Made by a program: the position numbers and the translations under genes | In this document: piece after piece, positions 9,526 through 17,680 of the stretch | Position numbering within the stretch: position 1 is the first letter of the stretch | Layout of the letters: the number at the start of each line of letters is the position of its first letter | The notes under the pieces: generated by a model | The model's database searches: none | What the model saw: the letters and a program-made list of their open reading frames with translations, nothing else | Told to the model about the DNA's origin: nothing | DNA from: Brevibacillus brevis | GTDB taxonomy: Bacteria > Bacillota > Bacilli > Brevibacillales > Brevibacillaceae | Assembly: GCF_001039275.2 (NCBI RefSeq) | Contig: NZ_CP030117.1 | Coordinates: 800,001-864,000, forward strand | Direction: 5' to 3' | Length of the DNA: 64,000 nucleotides

Positions 9526-9768
9526 TTACCCGCCTCTACATTCATAAGAATTACAGGCGTTACAGTCATAGTCACCATAGCGATTACCATAGATGGCACA
9601 TCTAGCACAAAGGTAACAACAATTAGCTCCACTCGGATCATTTGGATTCAGCCGCTCACATTCTTCTCGAAGACGATTGGCTAGGTCTCTGCGATAATCC
9701 TGATAAGTGCCATAGTGTACGAAGCGTCCGTTGACTTTCCTGAACCCCTTCGATTTTTTTCTTTTCAA
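9526..9768 (-). CDS. Small Cys-rich basic protein, unknown function
   Basis: 80 residues from a TTG at 9768, with an AAAGGA-like site about 10 bases upstream. The N-terminal half is very basic (KRKKSKGFRK) and ends in a helix-like segment rich in Arg and Glu. The C-terminal third carries seven cysteines arranged CC-x2-C-x2-C then C-x2-C and a last C (CCYLCARC ... DCNAC ... ECRGG), which could bind zinc or form disulfides. There is no signal peptide or membrane helix. The family is not recognised. The opposite frame of the same DNA is open but looks like a mirror of it. The coding call rests on the start signal and the regular Cys spacing. Confidence 0.5.
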   Translation of the reverse strand: MKRKKSKGFRKVNGRFVHYGTYQDYRRDLANRLREECERLNPNDPSGANCCYLCARCAIYGNRYGDYDCNACNSYECRGG

Positions 9769-9867
9769 GAAGGCCCCATCCTTTCATGACAATCTAACAC
9801 AGGATATGCCATGATTTTTCCAATGATTGGACATGCGGCTATTCCCGTTGAAAGAAATCATGAGGAG

Positions 9868-9921
9868 TTGAAAAACGACATCAGTGTCGTTTATAATGGT
9901 CTCACCAACAAAAACGACATC
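9868..9921 (+). promoter_or_regulatory. Promoter and operator of the tetR gene
   Basis: TTGAAA (9868-9873) and TATAAT (9892-9897) are separated by 18 bases. The spacer is filled by an inverted repeat with 8-base arms, AAACGACA (9873-9880) and TGTCGTTT (9885-9892). A further copy of the half-site (AAAACGACAT, 9911-9920) follows the -10. A repressor bound here would block RNA polymerase directly, so the TetR protein encoded next is probably autoregulated. Confidence 0.8.
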
Positions 9922-9959
9922 TATGTATATTTTGTACAAAGGAGGTTAACCCAAACCCG

Positions 9960-10577
9960 ATGGCCCCAAAAGTAAGCGACGAATACAAAACCAAAAAGAA
10001 AACCGAATTGCTGCAAGCGGCGAAACGTGTGTTCATCACAAAAGGCTATACACGGGCTACCATGCAAGACGTCATGGACGAGGCTGGTGTATCGCGGGGA
10101 GCCTTGTACGCTTACTTCGACAACCTGGAGCACTTATATTTGGAGCTGCTGCAATTCGAGGATCAACAGGATGTACAGTTTTTCACACCAATTGCTGGCG
10201 AAACGTCCTGGAATCAAATCACCAAATGGGTCTACAAACAGCAGGTTGAGATCGAGAACATCGAACAAACACTGTCCCAAGCCAACTCAGAGTTTTTCCT
10301 GTCACTGAAAGACCAGCAAAAGCAACAGAGCTATCCATACATCACGACTCGCTATGAAAAAATGGTCGATGTGTTGATAGCTTTCTTCGCGCATGGGACG
10401 GCGACAGGTGAGTTCAAGCCACAACTACCACCTGAGGCGATTGCTCGCTATCTCATCTCGGTTATCGATGGACTGATGCTGGATACCGCGCATTTGGGCG
10501 CAGAGAAAACGAAGGTGCCCGCGCAGATGGAAGCACTGTTGTTTTCATTGAGAGCGATGCTCGGACCGGTTCAATAA
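9960..10577 (+). CDS. TetR family transcriptional repressor
   Basis: 205 residues. The N-terminal TetR HTH spans residues about 15-60 (AAKRVFITKGYTRATMQDVM ... GVSRGALYAYFDNLEHLY). The C-terminal ligand domain is of the YfiR/TetR_C_6 kind and is not informative about the ligand. The start is the ATG at 9960. The AAAGGAGG at 9938-9945 is 14 bases away, rather far, but no better start is in frame. The preceding promoter contains a strong palindrome, so autoregulation is likely. The only co-directional neighbour is an acetyltransferase 13 bases downstream, the most likely regulated gene. Confidence 0.92.
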   Translation: MAPKVSDEYKTKKKTELLQAAKRVFITKGYTRATMQDVMDEAGVSRGALYAYFDNLEHLYLELLQFEDQQDVQFFTPIAGETSWNQITKWVYKQQVEIENIEQTLSQANSEFFLSLKDQQKQQSYPYITTRYEKMVDVLIAFFAHGTATGEFKPQLPPEAIARYLISVIDGLMLDTAHLGAEKTKVPAQMEALLFSLRAMLGPVQ

Positions 10578-10590
10578 GGAGGGGGGAAGA

Positions 10591-11124
10591 ATGTTGTTTC
10601 AATCAGAGAGAATCTATCTGAGAAAAATGACGGGGGAGGATGTGGACGTCTACCACACGTGGAGAAATGACGTGGAAGTCATGTGGACAACGAGTCCGTC
10701 TATGGACGTCTTTACCCGGGACGATACGAACGGGTTTGTGAATCAGGTCATCCTGCATGCAAGCTCCTCGAAGAGCTACATGATCGTAGACAGCCAAACC
10801 AATCGACCGATCGGGATTACTTCGCTCATTCAAATCGACCTGAAAAACCGCCATGCGGAATGCATCATTGATATTGGAGAGAAGGAATACTGGGGAAAAG
10901 GGTATGGAGGAGAAGCGCTGAAGCTGCTGCTGGATTATGCTTTTTTGGAAATGAATCTGCATCGGGTATCGCTGCGCGTCTTTTCCTTTAACGAAAAGGC
11001 CATAAAGCTGTATGAAAGGCTCGGATTCAAGCAAGAGGGGATCTCGCGGCAGTTTTTGTTTCGAGAGGGAAAATGGCATGATCTCGTGCACATGGGGATT
11101 TTGCAGCAGGAATATATCTCATAA
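10591..11124 (+). CDS. GNAT family N-acetyltransferase (RimJ-like)
   Basis: 177 residues with a full Acetyltransf_3 fold: a RIYLRKMTGEDVD start, the acetyl-CoA loop near residues 106-112 (KGYGGEA), and the NLHRVSLRVFSFNEKAIKLYERLGF segment typical of RimJ/RimL proteins. AAGGAGGGGGGA precedes the ATG. It forms a two-gene unit with the TetR gene and is followed by a strong terminator. The substrate (protein N-terminus, antibiotic or small amine) cannot be told. Confidence 0.9.
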   Translation: MLFQSERIYLRKMTGEDVDVYHTWRNDVEVMWTTSPSMDVFTRDDTNGFVNQVILHASSSKSYMIVDSQTNRPIGITSLIQIDLKNRHAECIIDIGEKEYWGKGYGGEALKLLLDYAFLEMNLHRVSLRVFSFNEKAIKLYERLGFKQEGISRQFLFREGKWHDLVHMGILQQEYIS

Positions 11125-11128
11125 AAAG

Positions 11129-11163
11129 AAAGGCTGGCGGTACGAAGGGTACCATCAGCCTTT
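11129..11163. terminator. Bidirectional terminator between convergent genes
   Basis: AAAGGCTG...CAGCCTTT with an inner GGTAC/GTACC stem, flanked by A-rich sequence on the left and TTTT on the right. It lies between the acetyltransferase and the convergent anti-sigma gene. Confidence 0.8.
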
Positions 11164-11181
11164 TGCGTATGAGTGAGTCTC

Positions 11182-12936
11182 TTATTTTTCGGCGTAAATC
11201 GGTACTTCCCACTCTACATTTTTGTGTTCAACCATTCGTTTCTCGGAAGTAATAATCAGTTGCTTAGGCAGGGTTGTGAGGTTTTCTAAGAAGATCGTAC
11301 CTCCAAAAATCGCCCGGCCATTTTCATACTCAGTCTTATCGATTAAGTAGTCGGGGTCTTCGTATTTTTTCCCGGTCTCGTCTGTAATGGTCCAGTATTG
11401 ATAGGGACCCATAGCGGCAGTATCTGGAGAGAGAGTTGCCTCGAATGTCAGGTCGTAGCCTTCCAATTTCGTGGTAGTCCCATCGTCGTTCACGCGGTGA
11501 TGGCCGTCATAGCCTTCAAAATCAACGACTGCGTTTGGATCCTTTTGATATTTTTTGAAAGTAAACTGATCTCCCTGGTCATCCGCTGTGATAACTTCTT
11601 TCTTTTCGAGGCGATTGACGTCCAACTTCGCGTTCAACTTAGCGGTTTCCTCTGTATAGACAGACCCCAGCTTGAAGGTAAGGCTTTGGCTTGCGTCGAT
11701 TGGTTGGAAGTAGTGGAAGTCTCTTGTTCCATTTTCAGTAGAGCGGCTGTGATCCCATTTCAAATACGGGATGACATTGTTTTGTTTGTTGGCTTCACGG
11801 ATGACAGCCTTGGAATCCCAAGCGGCGACGACTGTGCCCTTTTCATTGACTAACACGTAGCTGTATTCTTTTCGCTGGTTATCCGTAGTCGAGCGATCTA
11901 TGACCATTTCCACCCCACTCGGTGCAAACGTCATCTGTTTTACGTCCAGCTTGAGTCCTTGCGGAGTCGTGTATGTTTTGTTGATTTCATGTGTCTTCGT
12001 CGCGGCCTTTGCCTTTTTCATGTCAACAGGTACGGACAACTTCCAGTTACCTTTGATGTCGTCCAATTGTTTAAGGTTGAACTCTACAATCAGCTCGTCC
12101 GGAATTTCACTGATATCATCAAAGTAGCCGCGCAGATCACGATCCAAGGACATGTAACCAGTATCTACATTCATAACATTGTGCCAATCTTCATTTGGTT
12201 TGCGAGTGTCTTCATTTGCAGACGATTCAACGGGTTTCAGTACGTTCCCTTGTTTGTCTTTGATTGTAATGACTTGCTCCTTGTTATCTCTTCTGATCAT
12301 TTCGGTCAAAAAACTGTCCATCGGTTTGCCATTCTTGTCTTTTACAATAGCAGCTATGCTAATGCGCAGAGGATCAGCCATTACTTCCTTCACCTCAAAA
12401 GTGATACCTTGGTCGGTCGCACTTACATTCACGGTTTGAGCGAAACCTTTTTTGGCTGCTTGCTCAATACCAGGGTCCCCGGACTTTTGAAGAATACTAT
12501 TGCTCACAGGTGCTACAGGATCAGCCTTACCAATCGGGCTGTTCATAAAAGCAGCCTGGACATAACTAGCAAAGGTCGGGGAGACGAGCATACCTCCCGA
12601 TACGACGATGGTGAATGCAGCGGCGGCAAGCGTCATTCTTTTCATGATCGTGATACTCCTTTGTTTCCACGCAGGTGGTTGATGTGAAGGGGTTACAGGG
12701 TTCAATACTCTCACAGGATGAGGGGAGAGCATCTGAATAATCTTTTGATCCATATTTGCTGAGAGGGAATCTTCCCACATCGTTTCTTCTGTTTGGTGCA
12801 GCTCATCGATCCATTGCTCTAGCTGGTGCTGGCAGTGTGTGCAATGATCGAGATGACTTTCGACATTTCGTTTGTTCACTGGTGATAAACGATCTTCCAT
12901 GTAGGCGATCAGCTGTCTTTGCGTAAGGCAATTCAA
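11182..12936 (-). CDS. Anti-sigma factor with zinc finger and DUF4179 domain
   Basis: 584 residues from a TTG at 12936 that overlaps the TGA of the sigma gene (TTGA), with an AAGGGGG site 8 bases upstream. The N-terminus has the anti-sigma zinc motif H28-x3-C32-x2-C35 (HLDHCTHC). One transmembrane helix (about 150-172) follows, then a DUF4179/DUF5643-type extracytoplasmic region to the end. This layout fits a membrane-bound anti-sigma factor that holds the ECF sigma factor until an envelope signal is sensed. The longer open frame running into the sigma gene is not part of the protein. Confidence 0.88.
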   Translation of the reverse strand: MNCLTQRQLIAYMEDRLSPVNKRNVESHLDHCTHCQHQLEQWIDELHQTEETMWEDSLSANMDQKIIQMLSPHPVRVLNPVTPSHQPPAWKQRSITIMKRMTLAAAAFTIVVSGGMLVSPTFASYVQAAFMNSPIGKADPVAPVSNSILQKSGDPGIEQAAKKGFAQTVNVSATDQGITFEVKEVMADPLRISIAAIVKDKNGKPMDSFLTEMIRRDNKEQVITIKDKQGNVLKPVESSANEDTRKPNEDWHNVMNVDTGYMSLDRDLRGYFDDISEIPDELIVEFNLKQLDDIKGNWKLSVPVDMKKAKAATKTHEINKTYTTPQGLKLDVKQMTFAPSGVEMVIDRSTTDNQRKEYSYVLVNEKGTVVAAWDSKAVIREANKQNNVIPYLKWDHSRSTENGTRDFHYFQPIDASQSLTFKLGSVYTEETAKLNAKLDVNRLEKKEVITADDQGDQFTFKKYQKDPNAVVDFEGYDGHHRVNDDGTTTKLEGYDLTFEATLSPDTAAMGPYQYWTITDETGKKYEDPDYLIDKTEYENGRAIFGGTIFLENLTTLPKQLIITSEKRMVEHKNVEWEVPIYAEK

Positions 12937-13490
12937 AGCGGGGTACCCCCTTTTTTCTCCGGCTTGCTTAGCTGGTCTCGCAGCTTTTTCCTGGCATAGG
13001 AAAGGCGCATTCTGACAGTATCTACGGACAAAGATAGTTTGTTGCCGATCTCCCTGTAGCTTAAATGCTGGAGATAATGCAAATCGAGAATCGTCCTGTG
13101 GTTCTTGTCCAGTGTCATCATCTGCTGTCGCAAAGCATGACGCTGTTCTTTTTCCAGATAATCTTCCTCCGGGATCGGACATTCGTCTCTGACCTCGACA
13201 TCCATCTCTGTTACGGAAGGCATCCGCTTTCGTTTCCGCAGCTCGTCAATCCCGCGATTGATCGCGATTCGATACAGCCAGGCAGAGAAGGAGTAGTTGG
13301 GTTTATAATCTGACAAACTGTAGTATGCCTTGATAAAAACCTCCTGCACCATGTCTTCGGCATCATGGGAGTGGTGGAGCGTGCGCCCAAGAATCGAAGC
13401 GATTTTTCCTTTGTATTTATTGACGATCAGAGCATAAGCCTCTTTATTTCCTTGAAGAACCTCCGCAATGACCTCTCGATCGTCCTGCAT
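12933..13490 (-). CDS. ECF-type RNA polymerase sigma factor
   Basis: 185 residues. Region 2 (ALIVNKYKGKIASILGRTL.. DAEDMVQEVFIKAYYSL.. FSAWLYRIAINRGIDELRK) and region 4 (LRQQMMTLDKNHRTILDLHYLQHLSYREIGNKLSLSVDTVRMRL, HTH at the end) are complete. An AAGGAGG lies 8 bases before the ATG at 13490. Upstream in-frame ATG codons lack such a site. It is co-transcribed and translationally coupled with its DUF4179 anti-sigma factor. No convincing ECF-type autoregulatory promoter was found upstream. Confidence 0.93.
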   Translation of the reverse strand: MQDDREVIAEVLQGNKEAYALIVNKYKGKIASILGRTLHHSHDAEDMVQEVFIKAYYSLSDYKPNYSFSAWLYRIAINRGIDELRKRKRMPSVTEMDVEVRDECPIPEEDYLEKEQRHALRQQMMTLDKNHRTILDLHYLQHLSYREIGNKLSLSVDTVRMRLSYARKKLRDQLSKPEKKGGTPL

Positions 13491-13610
13491 GTTTGTTACC
13501 TCCTTGCAAAAAGGTGCTGCGCAGCTTTCCTTTTTGGTGTTCACTACTATAGACGAAAACGAGGGTGCCCCCCTCTTAAACTTTTTCATAAAATTTGAAA
13601 ATGACATAGG

Positions 13611-13651
13611 AAGAGGATGCCTCTCTTCGTTTGCTAGAAGGGCATCCTCTT
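13611..13651. repeat. Inverted repeat in the divergent region upstream of the sigma gene
   Basis: Perfect 11-base arms AAGAGGATGCC (13611-13621) and GGCATCCTCTT (13641-13651), with a 19-base loop. There is no T-run on either side, so a regulatory role is as likely as termination. Confidence 0.5.
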
Positions 13652-13753
13652 GATCTATCACGTATGCCGCCATCACTTAAATGGAGCAGGAAATCTACAT
13701 AAATTTGCAGTAATACTATAAGCACAGATGCTTCGAATTTCGTAAAGGAGTAT

Positions 13754-14509
13754 ATGACCTTGAGCCAAAACAACCATTCCATCGCGGTGATCTCCGACAT
13801 ACACAGCAACGCCTATGCATTGGAAGCAGTGCTGCACGACATTGATTCCCGCGGTATTCAAACCATTGTGAATTTAGGCGACACTTTATTTGGACCGCTT
13901 GATCCGATCAAAACGGCAGAGCTCTTAATGGAGCGATCTACGATCATCCACATCATGGGTAATTGTGACAGATATTTACTGGAAGAGCAAATGGAGTCCA
14001 TTACTTTCAAATACGTAAAACCGTTGCTTACACCAGAAATTCTCAGTTGGATTGGGTCATTCCAAAAGCAATGGACCAAAGATGAGCTTTTGTTTTGCCA
14101 TGGAACTCCTTTTGCCGATGATGTGTATTTATTGGAGAGTGTGGCTCCATATGGCATTGACGAGAAAAGCCCAAACGCGTTGATGATCGAGCTGACAGGT
14201 ATCCAGCAAAAAGTCATTTTTTGCGGACATTCGCATGTGCCCAAATCCGTATGGCTCCCAGATGGCAAGCTCGTGGTAAACCCGGGGAGTGTCGGGCTGC
14301 CAGCGTATTTTGAGGAAGCGCCGTACCCGCATTCGATGGAATCGAAGACGCCCCATGCCAAGTACGTCACGGTAAAACAACAAGGCAGCGCTTGGCTAGT
14401 CGAGCACGTATTGGTCCCGTATGATTTCGAGCAGGCAGCCAGAAAAGCAGAGGAAAACGGGCGCAGAGACTATGCCTATGCGATCCGAACGGGAAGAGCA
14501 GAGCTGTAG
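13754..14509 (+). CDS. Metallophosphoesterase, YfcE/MJ0936-like
   Basis: 251 residues with the calcineurin-like motifs in order: SDIHSN (D/H metal ligands), NLGD, GNCDR, CHG and GHSHVP. The length and motifs match the prokaryotic Metallophos_2 family of phosphodiesterases; the physiological substrate is not predictable. AAAGGAG precedes the ATG at 13754. It appears to be a single-gene unit, diverging from the sigma operon. Confidence 0.88.
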   Translation: MTLSQNNHSIAVISDIHSNAYALEAVLHDIDSRGIQTIVNLGDTLFGPLDPIKTAELLMERSTIIHIMGNCDRYLLEEQMESITFKYVKPLLTPEILSWIGSFQKQWTKDELLFCHGTPFADDVYLLESVAPYGIDEKSPNALMIELTGIQQKVIFCGHSHVPKSVWLPDGKLVVNPGSVGLPAYFEEAPYPHSMESKTPHAKYVTVKQQGSAWLVEHVLVPYDFEQAARKAEENGRRDYAYAIRTGRAEL

Positions 14510-14566
14510 CATGTCGATCTGTGCATTCATACTCGAAGCACAAAATGAACGGGAGAGCAGCTTTTC

Positions 14567-14701
14567 GTGCCGATTGCGTGGGCAGCTCATCATTTGACTC
14601 ATGAAGAGGATAGAATGAAGCTAGTAGAAGGAATAGATTGGATTCAGGAAAAATTGCCGCAAGCTTTCCAACGAAAAGAAGCCATTTTGTTTATCGGATA
14701 A
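14567..14701 (+). pseudogene. Short ORF or gene remnant
   Basis: A 44-residue frame from a GTG at 14567 reads PIAWAAHHLTHEEDRMKLVE... and ends IFIG-like (ILFIG). It has protein-like composition but no ribosome binding site at the GTG. The preceding DNA is open in another frame from an ATG at 14511 (MSICAFILEAQ...), so the two could be pieces of one frameshifted gene. No family is recognised. Confidence 0.3.
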
Positions 14702-14714
14702 GGCGGGGGTTTTC

Positions 14715-15314
14715 ATGAAGGTCGATATAATCAAGCAATTAGATTTGCATCAACAATGGACTGATTCGCTTGGGAAAGAGGGAGTGAGGTTCTTCGTGGA
14801 TGAAGAAGACTTTCGCTCCATAGACGTAACGGAGTATCGTCTGGTCGAATCACGTTTGATCGCCAGTACTTTTGACGGGATGAATTTGAAGGACAAAGAT
14901 TTTTATGCGGCACATTTGTATTCCTCTACCTTTCGATCAGCGAATTTGGAAAATGCGATTTTCACCAAAAGCGAGGCAGACTATGCAGATTTTACAGGTG
15001 CCAATTTGCAACGGGCGACCTTCGTCAAAAGCTCTTGCTTCGAAACTGTGTTTGCCCGAGCAGACTTAAGGCATGCAAAGCTAGTGAACTCTCTCTTTTC
15101 TCAAGCCGACTTTCGTGATGCCAATTTGGAAGGTGCAGATATCAGTGTTTCCTCGTTCCAAGAAGTATTGTTTCAAGGAGCACAACTAAAAGGGGTAACA
15201 GGTATAGAAGAAGCTTTTATCAAAAGCATAAATATCGGTACCGTCGAGCAGCCAGACCTTCTTGCAGGAGAGGAAGCGAGAAAGTGGCTCATACAGCAAA
15301 TCCATACACCATGA
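14715..15314 (+). CDS. Pentapeptide-repeat protein
   Basis: 199 residues. From about residue 55 to 165 the sequence follows the A(D/N)LxX pentapeptide pattern (SANLENAIF.. ADYADFTGANLQRATF.. ARADLRHAKL.. ADFRDANLEGADIS), which folds as a right-handed beta-helix. The N-terminal 50 residues and the C-terminal tail are not repeats. Proteins of this kind include DNA-mimicking gyrase protectors (Qnr, MfpA) and many of unknown role; nothing here decides between them. A GGCGGGGG site precedes the ATG. A bidirectional terminator follows the stop. Confidence 0.88.
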   Translation: MKVDIIKQLDLHQQWTDSLGKEGVRFFVDEEDFRSIDVTEYRLVESRLIASTFDGMNLKDKDFYAAHLYSSTFRSANLENAIFTKSEADYADFTGANLQRATFVKSSCFETVFARADLRHAKLVNSLFSQADFRDANLEGADISVSSFQEVLFQGAQLKGVTGIEEAFIKSINIGTVEQPDLLAGEEARKWLIQQIHTP

Positions 15315-15316
15315 AA

Positions 15317-15348
15317 AAAAGGAAGAGGACAAGTGCCCTCTTCCTTTT
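15317..15348. terminator. Bidirectional terminator
   Basis: A 12-base stem AAAAGGAAGAGG / CCTCTTCCTTTT with an 8-base loop. It lies between the pentapeptide gene and the convergent MFS gene, whose stop is 4 bases away. Confidence 0.88.
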
Positions 15349-15352
15349 CCTA

Positions 15353-16969
15353 TTAAGCCTTTTCTACTTCGCCCTCCTGCTTCTGTCCCATCTTCCCACT
15401 ACGCAATGGGATTTCCTTCAGGAACAGCGCGATGATGACAGCGATTCCCGCTACAATCGCCCCAGTCAAAAACGTAGTCGTAATCCCATAGCTCATCGCT
15501 TCCCGGATCATATCCAGCATGTGAGTAAACAGCGGCTGCAAATCCGGTGGCAGACTAGCCAGCGTGGCTTCAATTTTCGGCTGATCCAACAAATTTTGCG
15601 GATTCGTAAAGAGCGCCAGCTTCTCTGCCAGAGCAGGGTCTGCTGCTGCGGGATTGTTCGCTTGACCCATGGCTCCTGACAGTTGCGTCATTTTTGCAGA
15701 CATGCTGCCACTCATGACGGTTCCCATGACAGCAATTCCAATGGTCCCACCGAGGTTGCGGAAAAGCTGCGACGTTGCTGTAGCGACACCCAATTGCTGT
15801 GGTGCAACTGCATTTTGCACGGTCAAAGAGAAGACCGGCATCGCAATTCCGATCCCCAAACCGAGAATGATCATGTAGATCACGAGCAAGTAAATCGGTG
15901 TAGCTGGGGACATGAAATACATCAGCACCATGCCCAAAGCCATGACGGAAAGTCCGCCCAACGCCATCTTTTTATATTTTCCCGTCTTGGTCATGATTTG
16001 TCCGGCGAGTGCGGAGGTCGCGAGCATGGCAATCGACATCGGCATCGCCACATAACCGGCCATTGTCGGAGAGATGCCTTTGACCCCTTGGACAAAGAAC
16101 GGCACATAAATGATAGCGCCCATCATCCCCGCGTTGAGGAAGAATCCAACCAGATTGGAGACAGTAAAAATACTGTTTTTGAAAAGACCCAGCGGAAGCA
16201 CGGGAGTCTTTACTTTCATCTCAATCATAATAAACACGATCAACGCAATGATTGTGACGGCAAACAAACCAATAATTTGCCACGAGCCCCAAGCGTATTT
16301 ACCCGGGCCATTACCTGCCCATGAGAAGGCGAGCAGCATCGGTACGATGGTGAGCGTCAGGAACAGCGAGCCGAAGTAGTCGACAGACTCTCCTTCTTGC
16401 TTCGGTACTTTTGGGAAGTGAATCATGATCAACAGAAAGGCAATCACGCCAATCGGCAAGAAGATCCAGAACACCCAGTGCCAGTCGAGATGGTCAACGA
16501 TATAGCCGCCCATCAGAGGACCGAGCACACTGGATACGCCGAAGACGGCACTCATGATTCCGCCCCATTTTGCGCGCTCGCGAGGTTCGTACAGATCACC
16601 CATGGCGGTAAAAGCAGTGGACATGATGATCCCGGCACCCGCCCCTTGAATGCCACGATACGTAATCAGTTGAAAAATATCGGTAGAAAACCCGGACAAC
16701 AAGGCTCCGATACTAAACAACGCGATACCCGTTAAAATAAACGGTTTTCTTCCATATATATCGGAGAGCTTCCCAACCAGCACAGAAGCAACGGTTGAGG
16801 TCAGCAAATAAATCGTAATCGCCCACGAATAGTAATCCATGCCACCCAGCTTTGAGATAATACGCGGCATGGCAACACCGATAATGGTCTGGTTGATCGC
16901 GGCGAAAAACATAGCCGTAATAATCGCGATCATAATCGTCACTTTCTTTTTCTCTGTCAATTGTTGCAA
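15353..16969 (-). CDS. MFS multidrug efflux transporter, DHA2 (14-TMS, EmrB/QacA) family
   Basis: 538 residues with 14 predicted helices. Motif A reads GKLSDIYGRKP, and motif C is seen in VLGPLMGGYIVDH followed by HWVFWIFLPIG. The start is a TTG at 16969 inside the end of the MarR gene, with GAGGAG 8 bases upstream, so the two are translationally coupled. Proton-driven export of drugs or cationic compounds is expected from the family. The MarR repressor upstream probably controls it through the palindrome at 17448-17473. Confidence 0.93.
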   Translation of the reverse strand: MQQLTEKKKVTIMIAIITAMFFAAINQTIIGVAMPRIISKLGGMDYYSWAITIYLLTSTVASVLVGKLSDIYGRKPFILTGIALFSIGALLSGFSTDIFQLITYRGIQGAGAGIIMSTAFTAMGDLYEPRERAKWGGIMSAVFGVSSVLGPLMGGYIVDHLDWHWVFWIFLPIGVIAFLLIMIHFPKVPKQEGESVDYFGSLFLTLTIVPMLLAFSWAGNGPGKYAWGSWQIIGLFAVTIIALIVFIMIEMKVKTPVLPLGLFKNSIFTVSNLVGFFLNAGMMGAIIYVPFFVQGVKGISPTMAGYVAMPMSIAMLATSALAGQIMTKTGKYKKMALGGLSVMALGMVLMYFMSPATPIYLLVIYMIILGLGIGIAMPVFSLTVQNAVAPQQLGVATATSQLFRNLGGTIGIAVMGTVMSGSMSAKMTQLSGAMGQANNPAAADPALAEKLALFTNPQNLLDQPKIEATLASLPPDLQPLFTHMLDMIREAMSYGITTTFLTGAIVAGIAVIIALFLKEIPLRSGKMGQKQEGEVEKA

Positions 16970-17406
16970 TCTTGATGCTCCTCTCTTTGTTGCTCGATAT
17001 TCTTCAAAACCTGGTGATAGATGCGGACTAAGTGTTGCTTGTCTTCATCAGATACGCCTGCAAAAAACTGTTCAATGGTATTTCTCACGATGATTTTGTA
17101 TTGCCGCAGGATTTCTCTTCCTTCATCGGTTATGTCCAGTTGCACGACGCGGCGATCCGTACTGTCACGATTTCTCGTGGCGTAGCCGCAAGCAATCAAT
17201 TTATCAGCAAGACTCGTAACAGCTCCGGGGGTAATGTTCATACGTTCTGCAATAGAAGATGCCTTCTGCGGACCGTTCATATCTAGAATTCGCAAAAGCA
17301 TGGCTTGTGATCCTGATACGAGTGGGTCCAGACGCTTGTGTGACTCAGCTGAAACTTTTCGTTGGAGCTGTATATACAGTTCTTCAAAATTGACTTGGCT
17401 TTGCAT
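16957..17406 (-). CDS. MarR family repressor of the MFS operon
   Basis: 149 residues with a winged helix (SGSQAMLLRIL.. KASSIAERMNITPGAVTSLADKLIACGYATRNRDSTDRRVVQLDITDEG), the DxRxxxL wing being complete. The ATG at 17406 has AGGAGAGGG 4-8 bases upstream. An in-frame ATG at 17427 has none. It overlaps the MFS gene by 13 bases. It probably binds the 9-base inverted repeat in its own promoter and responds to an efflux substrate. Confidence 0.92.
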   Translation of the reverse strand: MQSQVNFEELYIQLQRKVSAESHKRLDPLVSGSQAMLLRILDMNGPQKASSIAERMNITPGAVTSLADKLIACGYATRNRDSTDRRVVQLDITDEGREILRQYKIIVRNTIEQFFAGVSDEDKQHLVRIYHQVLKNIEQQREEHQDCNN

Positions 17407-17433
17407 GGTACCCTCTCCTGTTTTCATTGCTTA

Positions 17434-17473
17434 ATTATATATAGAGTTAAATGTTTACCCACTAAAACATTTA
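17434..17473 (-). promoter_or_regulatory. Promoter and operator of the marR-MFS operon
   Basis: On the minus strand a TATAAT (17439-17434) is preceded by a perfect inverted repeat with arms TAAATGTTT (17448-17456) and AAACATTTA (17465-17473) and an 8-base spacer. The repeat covers the -35 region, where a MarR dimer would block transcription. Confidence 0.75.
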
Positions 17474-17680
17474 CGAGTATACAATGCCTCATCTATCGAA
17501 GTCAAATTAACCTTTTACCAATTTGACCAATTCAGGTGGTCATTATGTGATGAATTTCGTCATAAATCGGGAAAAAATACTAATTTTCGACCGGATTTCA
17601 TGGAATTTTCAGAGTTGCGATGCTACAATCAGTTTTGGCATTCTTTTCATCTTAGATAAATAGATAGGTGGGATTTTAAC

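Noticed and set aside
12937-13182. N-terminal extension of the anti-sigma frame into the sigma gene
   Set aside because: The zinc-finger domain starts right after the TTG at 12936, which has a good ribosome binding site. The extension is only the sigma gene read in another frame.
13500-13580. ECF-type autoregulatory promoter upstream of the sigma gene
   Set aside because: A CGTCTATA -10-like string is present but no AAC-type -35 lies at 16-17 bases.
13491-13676. Longer N-terminus for the sigma factor
   Set aside because: An AAGGAGG with correct spacing marks the ATG at 13490, and region 2 begins just after it. The extra residues resemble nothing in the family.
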